Assembly: GCF_025947365.1 (NCBI RefSeq)
Contig: NZ_CP110012.1
Location: 5,332,001-5,396,000, forward strand
Reading direction: 5' to 3'
Length of the DNA stretch: 64,000 nucleotides
Origin: Flavobacterium sp. N502540
Lineage (GTDB): Bacteria > Bacteroidota > Bacteroidia > Flavobacteriales > Flavobacteriaceae
The notes beneath the pieces were generated by a model. That model was not told where the DNA came from, made no database searches, and saw only the letters and a list, made by a program, of their open reading frames with translations. The stretch's first letter is position 1, and the number at the start of each line of letters is the position of its first letter. A program made the translations under genes and the position numbers. Of the stretch, positions 27,073-36,781 are shown piece after piece.

Positions 27073-27639
27073 ATGAACTCCTATCTCACAAAAATAGATA
27101 CTTTTATAAACAGCCTTGATCAGGAAACCTTAGACGTTTTAAACAACATCTCCACTACCAGGACTTTAAAAAAAGGAGCGTTTTTATTACGACAAGATGA
27201 AATTTGCAGTAAAAGTTACTTTATAGAAGAAGGGATTGTCAGAAAGTACTACCTTGATGATGGAAAAGAAATCACAACAGAATTATACTTTAAAGATGAT
27301 ATCGCGGTATCTTTTAATAGTTATTGTCTGCAAAAACCAAGTAACGAATTCATTGAGGCCGTCACAGACATCACCATTTCACAAACTGACTTTAAAGAAT
27401 TTCAGAATGCAAAAAAGCAATTCCCCAAATTAACAGAATTAGATTTGATGCTCACCGAGTATTATGCAATTTGGCTGGAGGATCGCTTATTTCAGTTTCG
27501 CACACTGGACGCTACGACCCGTTATCTTAAATTAATTAAAGAGCATTCGCATATTATTAAAAACATCCAGCTTACACATATCGCTTCTTATCTTGGAATA
27601 TCTTTGGAAACTCTAAGCAGAATCCGGTCCAAAATTTAA
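27073..27639 (+). CDS. Crp/Fnr-family transcriptional regulator
   Basis: 188 residues from the ATG at 27073 (the upstream TTG at 27052 is less likely). Cyclic-nucleotide-binding-type beta-roll (about 20-125: 'LKKGAFLLRQDEICSKSYFIEEGIVRKYY') and a C-terminal helix-turn-helix 'IQLTHIASYLGISLETLSRIRSKI'. It is built like the regulator at 4078. It precedes a DUF418-like membrane-protein gene by 73 bp on the same strand, so that gene is a likely target. Confidence 0.88.
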   Translation: MNSYLTKIDTFINSLDQETLDVLNNISTTRTLKKGAFLLRQDEICSKSYFIEEGIVRKYYLDDGKEITTELYFKDDIAVSFNSYCLQKPSNEFIEAVTDITISQTDFKEFQNAKKQFPKLTELDLMLTEYYAIWLEDRLFQFRTLDATTRYLKLIKEHSHIIKNIQLTHIASYLGISLETLSRIRSKI

Positions 27640-27712
27640 ATCTATTATTTGACTTAAGTCAAATTTCCAGCGATTTTTCATTTCGACATTTGTTTCATAA
27701 AATATAAAAAAA

Positions 27713-28789
27713 ATGAAACAAAGAATTATAGGATTTGACCTGGCAAGAGCATATGCCATCTTCGGAATGTTTATTGTGAATTTCAATATGGTTTTTGGCT
27801 CCCATAATGACCAAAGTACTGTTGCACAATTTATGTCTCTTTTTAGCGGCAACTCGAGCTCTGTTTTTGTGATACTGGCCGGAATGGGAATCGCACTTAT
27901 GACCAACAGACCCGAATATACTCCTGCCGAGAAAAACAAGCTGAGAAATACCATCCTCAAACGAGCCGGTTTTTTATTTGTCATCGGGCTTTTGCTTAAC
28001 CTGATCTGGCCTGCCGATATTTTGCACTTTTACGGTTGCTATATGCTCATAATTGCATTTATAGTCTTTTTAAACAAAAGTTTTTTTTTGTTTCTGGCGG
28101 CTGTGGCGGTCTTTAGTTTTCACTTTTTAATTTTTTTCATCCCTTATGAAACGGGTTGGAATATGGAATCATTTCACTACAAAGATTTTTATACGCTGAA
28201 CGGGTTTGTCAGAAATACTTTTTACAATGGCTGGAATGCTGTATTCCCCTGGATTGCTTATTTTCTTCTAGGAATGTATCTCGGAAGACTAAACTGGAGC
28301 AGTAAAAAGATTCAGCAGAAGATGTTTATTATTGGTTTTCTATTATATATCTCGATAGCATTACTTCAATTATTGTCCGGCCAATTTGTACTTTCAGGGG
28401 ATTTACATTTATTTATCAACGCCGATTATCTCCCTCCGTACCTCCCTTTTATGTTAAGCACCTCCGGATTTGCTCTGATGCTGATTGCCTTTTTTATGTT
28501 TATAGGAGACAAAAACGGAAATAACCAATATGTACAAAATTTTGCACCAACGGGTCAAATGACGCTAACGCATTATATTTCACATCTTACCATTGGTTTA
28601 ATTTTATTCTCTGTACTAACAGGCAATGATCTGGTTCAACATTCAGCAGATCAGAAAGCAACAAAACCAATTTATATTTTACTATTTTCAATTGCATACT
28701 TTGTACTCAGTTACTACTTTAGTAAACTTTGGGCAACACACTTTAAGAATGGTCCATTTGAAGCCCTTATGCGAAAAATAACCCGCTAA
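27713..28789 (+). CDS. DUF418-like polytopic membrane protein
   Basis: 358 residues with about ten hydrophobic segments. The N-terminus 'RIIGFDLARAYAIFGMFIVNF' matches the opening of the DUF418/DUF1624 group of acyltransferase-3-like membrane proteins ('R..G.D..R..A..G...VN'). 'MTLTHYISHLTIGLILFSV' near 285 is another typical block. These are inner-membrane proteins of unknown substrate, some related to heparan-alpha-glucosaminide N-acetyltransferase. Preceded by a Crp-type regulator gene. Confidence 0.75.
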   Translation: MKQRIIGFDLARAYAIFGMFIVNFNMVFGSHNDQSTVAQFMSLFSGNSSSVFVILAGMGIALMTNRPEYTPAEKNKLRNTILKRAGFLFVIGLLLNLIWPADILHFYGCYMLIIAFIVFLNKSFFLFLAAVAVFSFHFLIFFIPYETGWNMESFHYKDFYTLNGFVRNTFYNGWNAVFPWIAYFLLGMYLGRLNWSSKKIQQKMFIIGFLLYISIALLQLLSGQFVLSGDLHLFINADYLPPYLPFMLSTSGFALMLIAFFMFIGDKNGNNQYVQNFAPTGQMTLTHYISHLTIGLILFSVLTGNDLVQHSADQKATKPIYILLFSIAYFVLSYYFSKLWATHFKNGPFEALMRKITR

Positions 28790-28982
28790 CTAAATTTCAC
28801 AGGAACCATTACCCAATCATTTTGAGCCGGCCATAAACTGTCAAAAGAAACCTTAAAGCTGGAGACTAGACTAAAAGTCTACATCAAAAAAACTATTTCC
28901 TTCTCTAAATTTAAAATTATATTTTAGCAGTACAGCACTTACCAATACTTCTTGCTTACAGACCAAACACAAGATTAAAGCT

Positions 28983-29633
28983 ATGGATCAATACAGAGAA
29001 ACTTTCGAAACCTGGGATAAAATTGCAGCTATTTATCAAGACAAGTTCATGGATTTAAAGCTGTATAATGAAACTTATGACTTCTTTTGCGATGCTTTGA
29101 AAAACGAACAGCTCCATATCTTTGAAATTGGCTGTGGTCCGGGAAACATCACAAAATATTTATTATCAAAGAAACCTGATTTAAAAATTAGGGGAATTGA
29201 CATTGCTCCCAAAATGATTGAATTAGCACAAAAGAACAATCCTTCTGCGCAGTTTGAAGTAATGGACACACGAGACCTCAACAAAGTAGATCAACAATTT
29301 GATGCCATTATTTGTGGTTTTTGCCTGCCCTATTTGTCCGAAGAAGATTGTTCCAAACTAATCAACAGCACTGATAAAATACTCTGTCCTAATGGTATTT
29401 TTTATCTTAGTTTTGTTGAAGGACATTCAACTGAATCAGGTTTCATTTCGGGAAGTACCGGCGACCGAACATACTTCTATTATCATAATTTAAAGAACAT
29501 AGAAAAACAGCTTTCTATACATAATTTCAAAATCATTAAATCGTTTGAAATTAAATATCCAAAATCCGAAAATATTGAAATTCATACGATACTAATTGCT
29601 CAAAAAAATGAAAGAAATCATTGCACTTTCTGA
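28983..29633 (+). CDS. Class I SAM-dependent methyltransferase
   Basis: 216 residues. Motif I 'IFEIGCGPGNITKYLL' (about 45-60), motif II 'IRGIDIAPKMIELAQKN', and 'FDAIICGFCLPYLSEEDC' for motif IV fix the Rossmann-type methyltransferase fold. The substrate is not evident. The last 26 bases overlap the start of a Crp-type regulator gene in another frame, so the two are translationally coupled or at least cotranscribed. Confidence 0.88.
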   Translation: MDQYRETFETWDKIAAIYQDKFMDLKLYNETYDFFCDALKNEQLHIFEIGCGPGNITKYLLSKKPDLKIRGIDIAPKMIELAQKNNPSAQFEVMDTRDLNKVDQQFDAIICGFCLPYLSEEDCSKLINSTDKILCPNGIFYLSFVEGHSTESGFISGSTGDRTYFYYHNLKNIEKQLSIHNFKIIKSFEIKYPKSENIEIHTILIAQKNERNHCTF

Positions 29634-30117
29634 AAAAACAATAACCATAAACAGGAATGAATTTCTTAAAGTAAAAGGCAGTATGGACGATACTATTTAC
29701 TTTGTAGAAAGCGGCAGTCTGCGTCTTTTTGTTCTGGATGATGACGATGAAGAACAAATCATTCGATTTGGCTACCGGCAAAATTTAATTGTGTCACTGG
29801 ATTCTTTCTTAACCGGAAGGCCTTCTGATTTGTGTATTCAGGCGATTAAAAAAACAGTTGTAAAGATTATAACAAAGAAGCAAATAGATCAGTTTTTAAA
29901 AATTGAAGCCAATAAAAACCTATGGATTACTATTTTAGAAAACTTAGTAGTGCAGCAAATGGAACGCGAAATTGATATCTTAACCAGTTCTCCAAAAGAA
30001 AGATACCAAAGAGTTTTAAAGAGAAGTCCAAAGCTTTTTCAGGAAGTTCCAAACAAACACATTGCCAACTATCTAAGAATGACACCTGAGACATTATCGA
30101 GATTAAAAAAGTCTTGA
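29608..30117 (+). CDS. Short Crp/Fnr-family transcriptional regulator
   Basis: 169 residues from the ATG at 29608 (an upstream TTG at 29596 is less likely). The beta-roll 'INRNEFLKVKGSMDDTIYFVESGSLRLFVLDDDDEEQIIRFGY' (about 13-55) and a C-terminal helix-turn-helix 'VPNKHIANYLRMTPETLSRLKKS' show a one-component regulator. It overlaps the methyltransferase gene by 26 bp and precedes a DinB-family gene by 57 bp. Confidence 0.85.
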   Translation: MKEIIALSEKTITINRNEFLKVKGSMDDTIYFVESGSLRLFVLDDDDEEQIIRFGYRQNLIVSLDSFLTGRPSDLCIQAIKKTVVKIITKKQIDQFLKIEANKNLWITILENLVVQQMEREIDILTSSPKERYQRVLKRSPKLFQEVPNKHIANYLRMTPETLSRLKKS

Positions 30118-30174
30118 TTTCGATCAATCATTTCCGGAAAAACTTTTTGAAACTTTGCTTCAAAAATTAAACCT

Positions 30175-30747
30175 ATGCAATCAGAAAAACTCATACAATT
30201 ACTAATGGATCACACGAGAGATAGTATCAATCAGGCTGAAAAACTTAAGAATGATACTATACAAACTTTGACCTGGAGAGAAAATCCTGCTTCCTGGAAC
30301 ATTTTGGAATGCATGGAGCATTTGAATTTGTATGGTGATTATTATCTAGCTGAGATAGAAGACAAAATAAAGAACTCGAAAACTTCTTCCGAAACCCAAT
30401 TTAATAGCGGATTTTTAGGCGGTTATTTTGCCAAAAGTATGCTTCCGAAAAAAAAGCTGAACAAAATGAAAACCTTTAAAGACAAAAATCCATTAAACTC
30501 TGAGCTTGACAAAAGTGTAATTGACAAATTCATCAACCAACAACTTCAATTATTAGCATTACTGGAACAAGCCAAAAAGGTAAGTTTGAATCGTATAAAA
30601 ATCCCCACTTCTTTATCCGGTTTACTCAGACTAAAACTGGGAGATACTTTTCAGTTTTTTATTCATCATATCCTGAGGCATCTGAATCAAATTGACACCA
30701 TAAAAGAGGCTATAAAAAATACCGCTTCCATACAAGAACAATCATAA
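30175..30747 (+). CDS. DinB-family four-helix protein
   Basis: 190 residues. 'MDHTRDSINQAEKLKNDTIQTLTWRENPASWNILECMEHLNLYGDYY' (seen in pieces) and the C-terminal 'FQFFIHHILRHLNQIDTIKEA' are the DinB/DfrA-like pattern, with His in 'MEHLNLY' and 'HHILRHL' as the likely three-histidine metal site. Members act as metal-dependent thiol transferases or stress proteins; the specific role here is unknown. Last gene of the methyltransferase-regulator-DinB group. Confidence 0.78.
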   Translation: MQSEKLIQLLMDHTRDSINQAEKLKNDTIQTLTWRENPASWNILECMEHLNLYGDYYLAEIEDKIKNSKTSSETQFNSGFLGGYFAKSMLPKKKLNKMKTFKDKNPLNSELDKSVIDKFINQQLQLLALLEQAKKVSLNRIKIPTSLSGLLRLKLGDTFQFFIHHILRHLNQIDTIKEAIKNTASIQEQS

Positions 30748-30750
30748 GCT

Positions 30751-30790
30751 AAAAAACGAAACCCCATTCACTGTGGCAAATGGGGTTTCG
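30751..30790 (-). terminator. Terminator of the metallophosphoesterase gene
   Basis: CGAAACCCCATT (30757-30768) and AATGGGGTTTCG (30779-30790) form a perfect 12-bp stem. On the minus strand it is followed by six T (30751-30756). It lies 16 bp past the minus-strand stop, behind a further A/T homopolymer. Confidence 0.85.
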
Positions 30791-30806
30791 AAAAAAAAAA
30801 AAAAAA

Positions 30807-33551
30807 CTACTTCACAATTAGTTTGGCCGTAAACAATTTACGGGAATGTATTTTTAGAATATAAACTCCTTTTGGTAAATCCTGATTGATTAGAGAAAAC
30901 TTATTATTGTTTACATTCTTTGTAGCATATAATAATTTCCCTTCCATGCTGTAAATTTCTATTTCGTCAATAGGATATTCAGATTGAATAAAGGTCTCTG
31001 CATCATTCTTTGTTGGATTTGGATACACTCTCAAACCATTATCGATTTTAAATTCATCATTGTTCAGATGCGGATCGATTACTTCAAAAGAAACTCTGTT
31101 TGAAACTTCATTATAAGAATCGTTAGTAAACATTACCAAAAAGTATTTCCCTTTTTCTGTTGGTAATTCCGTAGCTGCAATATTTTTTGTTCCTTCAGAA
31201 AGTCCTTCAAAATAGGTATAACTCACCAGTGGTTTTTCATTCGGATTATCTCCATCATGATAAATCCCCAACCAGTCTTTTACAATTCCCGGAGCATCTG
31301 TCCACGAAGCAGTAATCTGCTCGCCCAAATCATAAACAGGTTTATTGATCCATAATTCGGTAACGACAGCTCCTACTTTAAAAAATACTTTGTTTCCAAT
31401 CGGATTAAATCCATCCTGTAAATAATACTCGGCATAATAGTAACCTTTTGGCAGTCCCGTGAAAGATTTAGTATCTGCAACGGTTGTAACATATTGCCAG
31501 CTTGTTGCTGTAACTCCGGATCCGGGATTAACCCCCATTCTGTAAATACCAATCCAGTCTTTTGCCAGTTGCGGACCATTTGTATAATTAATAAGGATAG
31601 GAGTCCCAACAGAATACTCGGTTTTATCAGTCGTTAAGGTCGGTACCGGCCCTACATAAAAGTATTTTCGGGGTGCAATTTCCGTATACCCTCCATTTGA
31701 AAATATTGCAGCATAATAACGCCCTTTAGTAGCCAGTCCGCTAGAAAAAGTAATAAATCCGCTGGCACTTCCGTCCGTATATTTCCAGGTTTGCGATGGC
31801 GAAGAACCTCCCGGAGTCTGTCCTTCTTTGTATAAACCAATCCATGTTGAAGTACTGGCCGGAGCATCAGTAAAATCGACTTTTATTGGTGTGTTCAACG
31901 AATAGGTCAGAGCATCTGTAACTATTGCTGTATTTACATTGTTACTTCCTGTAATCGTAAAAATCTGAACATCACTCCATGGCGACCATTCAAGATTACG
32001 GTCTCTGTATCTTAGTTTCACATAGTATTTGCCATTTGGAAGTGAATTAGAAGCCAAATCCATTTTGGTAATATCTACACCCAGATTGATGTTTACAGTA
32101 GAATCTTTCTTAGTGCCATACTTTCCGTATAAATTTTCGAAATCTCGATATACTTCTTTTTTTACAATATCGAATGTTGGTGTTTGAGAAATCAAAAACT
32201 GACTGGTATTCAACTTCTCATCTGTAGTTGTCGTATAAGTCGATCCGGACACGGTTAGCGGCAATGTATTTGTCGCAGTAAAAGTATTCGTAATCGAAGG
32301 TTTGGCAGGTGCCGCTTTGTTTTTATATCGATGAAATTCATCCATTAGCTGGTTGTTCTTCCATTTATCAACACTTCCAATGGAATAACTTTCAATATCC
32401 ATTTTTCCGTTTGTCACGTCAATATCTACAATTTGGTAAATCCAGTTACAAATAGTTTTTTGTACATCATCAAAATCCTGCTCTGTAGAAGATCCCCAAT
32501 ATTGATCCCAGGCCGTACCTCCCGAAATAATATTATAGGTAGGTGTGTTTTTTAATTGCCCGCGGTGATACAAATGATGGTGCGCCCCAATATGCATTGA
32601 ATATTTCGGAGAAGTTACCAATAACGGTACAGCTGTATTACGAACCCAGGTCGAAATATCGCCCACGTATTGCTCTGCCTGATAAGGTCTGTGACTTAAA
32701 GAAAAAATCCATTCTACTGTATTATCAGCATTCGCAGCAGTAAGAACCTGCTGTAACCAGCTTAGCTGTGCCGCACCGGTATGTTCTGAACTTAAACTGA
32801 TAAACAAAACATTACCCGCCTGCTGTGCATAATAATTCTCTGTTCCCGATGAAATTCCTTTGTATGAAAGCTCGCTAATATAAAAATGATCGTAATAAGA
32901 GTTCATTCCCAACGTTCCGTAAGTTTCATGGTTTCCTACTGTGGTCTGAATAGGCACATTACCAGATAAACCTCTGTTCTTTTTAAAATGTACATTTTCA
33001 TAATGATCCAAAGTTCCCACATCAACCTGATCTCCCACCATAAAAGTCATGGAGATATTATCATCCGGAGATAAATTGTTTCCCCATTTCTGTCTGATTT
33101 TTCTTTTGGCAGCTGACACTAAAGAATCATAACGCGGAACAGCTTTCAGTTGATTATCCCCCATAATCAAAAACCGAATGTGTCCATTGGCTGTGGCTGC
33201 TTGTCCCGGATTGGGTAATGTTTTAAAAGAATAAACCGAAGACACATCTGCTCCGGTTTTTATTCTGTAGAAATATTTCGTGTTAGCCGAAAGGTTAGTC
33301 AGCTTTGCACTATGATAGAAATAATTACCCGGATAACCTGAATCTGTAAAAACATTAGTATTACCGGTAACGGTAACATTTAGATTCGATGCTGTTGTTC
33401 CGTACTCTACAATAGATTCCGGATTACTATCCGTTTTCCAATTAACGTAGATAGATGTTGGTGTCGCGTTTTGCAGATAAGGAAATAAATTTTGCGCTTT
33501 TGAAGCATAACTTAACCCCAGAAGCATAAATAATAAGTAAAGTTTTTTCAT
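30807..33551 (-). CDS. Secreted purple-acid-phosphatase-like metallophosphoesterase, T9SS type A
   Basis: 914 residues. Order: signal peptide (1-19, '...SYASKAQ'), fibronectin-like N-domain (about 22-112), calcineurin-type phosphoesterase (about 125-345) with the metal ligands in 'MGDNQ' (131), 'GDQVD' (173), 'GNHET' (206), 'SHRPY' (286) and 'GAHHHLYHRG' (322). Then come an Ig-like part, three related modules of about 90 residues each holding 'WIGIY' or 'WLGIY', and a C-terminal type A sorting domain ('VYPNPTKNDAE', 'IYSMEGKLLY', 'PKGVYILKI'). It is exported by T9SS and would release phosphate outside the cell. A -7 box precedes the ATG. Confidence 0.9.
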   Translation of the reverse strand: MKKLYLLFMLLGLSYASKAQNLFPYLQNATPTSIYVNWKTDSNPESIVEYGTTASNLNVTVTGNTNVFTDSGYPGNYFYHSAKLTNLSANTKYFYRIKTGADVSSVYSFKTLPNPGQAATANGHIRFLIMGDNQLKAVPRYDSLVSAAKRKIRQKWGNNLSPDDNISMTFMVGDQVDVGTLDHYENVHFKKNRGLSGNVPIQTTVGNHETYGTLGMNSYYDHFYISELSYKGISSGTENYYAQQAGNVLFISLSSEHTGAAQLSWLQQVLTAANADNTVEWIFSLSHRPYQAEQYVGDISTWVRNTAVPLLVTSPKYSMHIGAHHHLYHRGQLKNTPTYNIISGGTAWDQYWGSSTEQDFDDVQKTICNWIYQIVDIDVTNGKMDIESYSIGSVDKWKNNQLMDEFHRYKNKAAPAKPSITNTFTATNTLPLTVSGSTYTTTTDEKLNTSQFLISQTPTFDIVKKEVYRDFENLYGKYGTKKDSTVNINLGVDITKMDLASNSLPNGKYYVKLRYRDRNLEWSPWSDVQIFTITGSNNVNTAIVTDALTYSLNTPIKVDFTDAPASTSTWIGLYKEGQTPGGSSPSQTWKYTDGSASGFITFSSGLATKGRYYAAIFSNGGYTEIAPRKYFYVGPVPTLTTDKTEYSVGTPILINYTNGPQLAKDWIGIYRMGVNPGSGVTATSWQYVTTVADTKSFTGLPKGYYYAEYYLQDGFNPIGNKVFFKVGAVVTELWINKPVYDLGEQITASWTDAPGIVKDWLGIYHDGDNPNEKPLVSYTYFEGLSEGTKNIAATELPTEKGKYFLVMFTNDSYNEVSNRVSFEVIDPHLNNDEFKIDNGLRVYPNPTKNDAETFIQSEYPIDEIEIYSMEGKLLYATKNVNNNKFSLINQDLPKGVYILKIHSRKLFTAKLIVK

Positions 33552-33573
33552 ACGTTTTTTTGTTTAGACTGAA

Positions 33574-33600
33574 CAAAAGTATTGTTCGAAAACGTAATAG
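33574..33600 (-). promoter_or_regulatory. Promoter region of the metallophosphoesterase gene
   Basis: CAAAAGTA (33574-33581) reads TACTTTTG on the minus strand, a TAnnTTTG match 22 nt before the ATG. Immediately upstream lies TTCGAAAACGT (33585-33595), which also occurs in the first palindromic box at 58588-58611. Confidence 0.4.
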
Positions 33601-33791
33601 CTTTTAAGAGAACATTACCTTTCCCTTATCTTTACTTCTCTTTATTGTAAAGTTGTTTAACCTTTTGCACCTCGTTGATTTTACTCTAAATCATAGAACT
33701 TTTTAATTAAATCATATAAGATCTTTCTTGTTCTTTGGCCTAATTTTAAGTTATACTAATCAGAACAGCAAGTTCTTAAAACATCAAGGTC

Positions 33792-33965
33792 ATGCAAAAT
33801 AAGATCAAACGTTTGTTAATGGTATTTGTACTATTATTTTCATTTACGAGCTGCGAAGTTATCGGAGACATTTTTAAAGCCGGAATGGGCTTTGGTATCT
33901 TTATCGTTATTTTTATTATTGCGATAATTATCTTCATACTCGCTAAACTGTTTGGCAAAAAATAA
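33792..33965 (+). CDS. Small membrane lipoprotein, 57 residues
   Basis: The reading frame from the ATG at 33792 to the TAA at 33965 encodes a basic start (MQNKIKR), a hydrophobic stretch with a lipobox ending Phe-Thr-Ser-Cys, then 'EVIGDIFKAGMGFG', a transmembrane helix rich in Ile/Phe, and a basic end (Phe-Gly-Lys-Lys). This pattern recurs in small Bacteroidetes lipoproteins. It is followed 9 bp later by a strong terminator stem, which supports a real transcription unit. Function unknown. Confidence 0.65.
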   Translation: MQNKIKRLLMVFVLLFSFTSCEVIGDIFKAGMGFGIFIVIFIIAIIIFILAKLFGKK

Positions 33966-33973
33966 ATCAAAAA

Positions 33974-34002
33974 AAATCCCGTTCAGCTAGCGAACGGGAT
34001 TT
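33974..34002. terminator. Bidirectional terminator, small lipoprotein / ABC-F gene
   Basis: AAATCCCGTTC and GAACGGGATTT form a perfect 11-bp stem around a 7-base loop, flanked by A on the left and T on the right, between convergent genes. Confidence 0.85.
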
Positions 34003-34023
34003 CTCTTATTATAAATTATAAAA

Positions 34024-35829
<1,806 letters not shown>

Positions 35830-35838
<9 letters not shown>

Positions 35839-36603
35839 ACTCTCTTTAGCCAAAGCGACTTCTAAACTCTCAAAATTAGGAAGTACTTTAGCAATCATTC
35901 CTTCTTTGTTTAAAATAAAATGCGTTGGGAATGAATTTAACTGCAAAGCCTCATTCATGTATACTTTCATATCGGGAATAACGGAATATGACAATGGTTT
36001 TCTTGTCAGAAATGTTTTTAACTGCACTGCAGAATCTTCTGCAAGGCTTAAAAACAGGATATCTTTTCGGTCTTTGTATTCCGCGGCTAATTTGTTGACT
36101 TGCGGAAATTCTCTGATACAGGGTGTGCAATGAATGTACCAGCATTTGATGACAACTATCTTTCCTTTCATCGATTCGTTTGAAACCAGATTACCTTCTA
36201 AATCTTTAAAAGAGAATGGAGGAAAAACAGTTCCTTCCATTTTATAGTTTTTAAGAGCATCAAAACCTAGTTGATTCATCGTTGCTTTTATACTGGTATC
36301 TGAATTGGGCTGAATTGTAAACAATTTGTAGCAATAGGTCCCCTGCTCTGACTTTAATCGGATTGGAATATAATTTCCATTTGCTAATTGATCCAGAAAA
36401 GTTTCTTTGGAGATTTCCTTTGAAAGAGCATCCAACGCTAGAAAATCCCTCGAAAGCATAATACTTTTACTTTGGTAGACTGACCAATCGCTAAACGTTT
36501 TTTGAATCTGAATAGGATCAACTTCGGGTTCGCTAAATTTTGTCTGAGCTGTCGTTATCGTAGAAATTAACACTAAAATTACGAGACAGATTGATTTTTG
36601 CAT
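35830..36603 (-). CDS. TlpA-like thioredoxin-fold protein
   Basis: 257 residues. Signal peptide (1-20, '...STITTAQ'), an N-terminal helical/beta region (about 22-120), then a thioredoxin-like domain from about 127 ('FPPFSFKDLEGNLVSNESMKGKIVVIKCWYIHCTPC', seen in pieces) with the redox motif Cys159-Thr-Pro-Cys162 and the cis-Pro in 'NSFPTHFILN'. It probably acts in the periplasm as a disulfide reductase or peroxide-related thiol enzyme. A -7 box lies at 36629-36636. Confidence 0.88.
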
Positions 36604-36628
36604 GACTTTTTAAATGAGTTATAAAATC

Positions 36629-36636
36629 CAAAAGTA
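36629..36636 (-). promoter_or_regulatory. Candidate -7 box of the TlpA-like gene
   Basis: CAAAAGTA on the plus strand reads TACTTTTG on the minus strand, 25 nt before the ATG at 36603; the same octamer and distance as for the ABC-F gene. Confidence 0.45.
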
Positions 36637-36688
36637 CTTAAAATTTGATTTTAGACTCCCGAAAGAATCTCAAAAAACATATTTTATT

Positions 36689-36721
36689 AAAAGACCTGGC
36701 AATGGTATTGCCAGGTCTTTT
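36689..36721 (-). terminator. Terminator of chitinase gene 1
   Basis: AAAAGACCTGGCAA, loop TGGTA, TTGCCAGGTCTTTT: a perfect 14-bp stem, 61 bp after the chitinase stop, with T-rich sequence on the minus-strand exit side. Confidence 0.85.
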
Positions 36722-36781
36722 GGGTTATTGCACGAAAAAACTAAATAATCTCCTTAATTCTGAATATTTGTTTAGAAAAAA

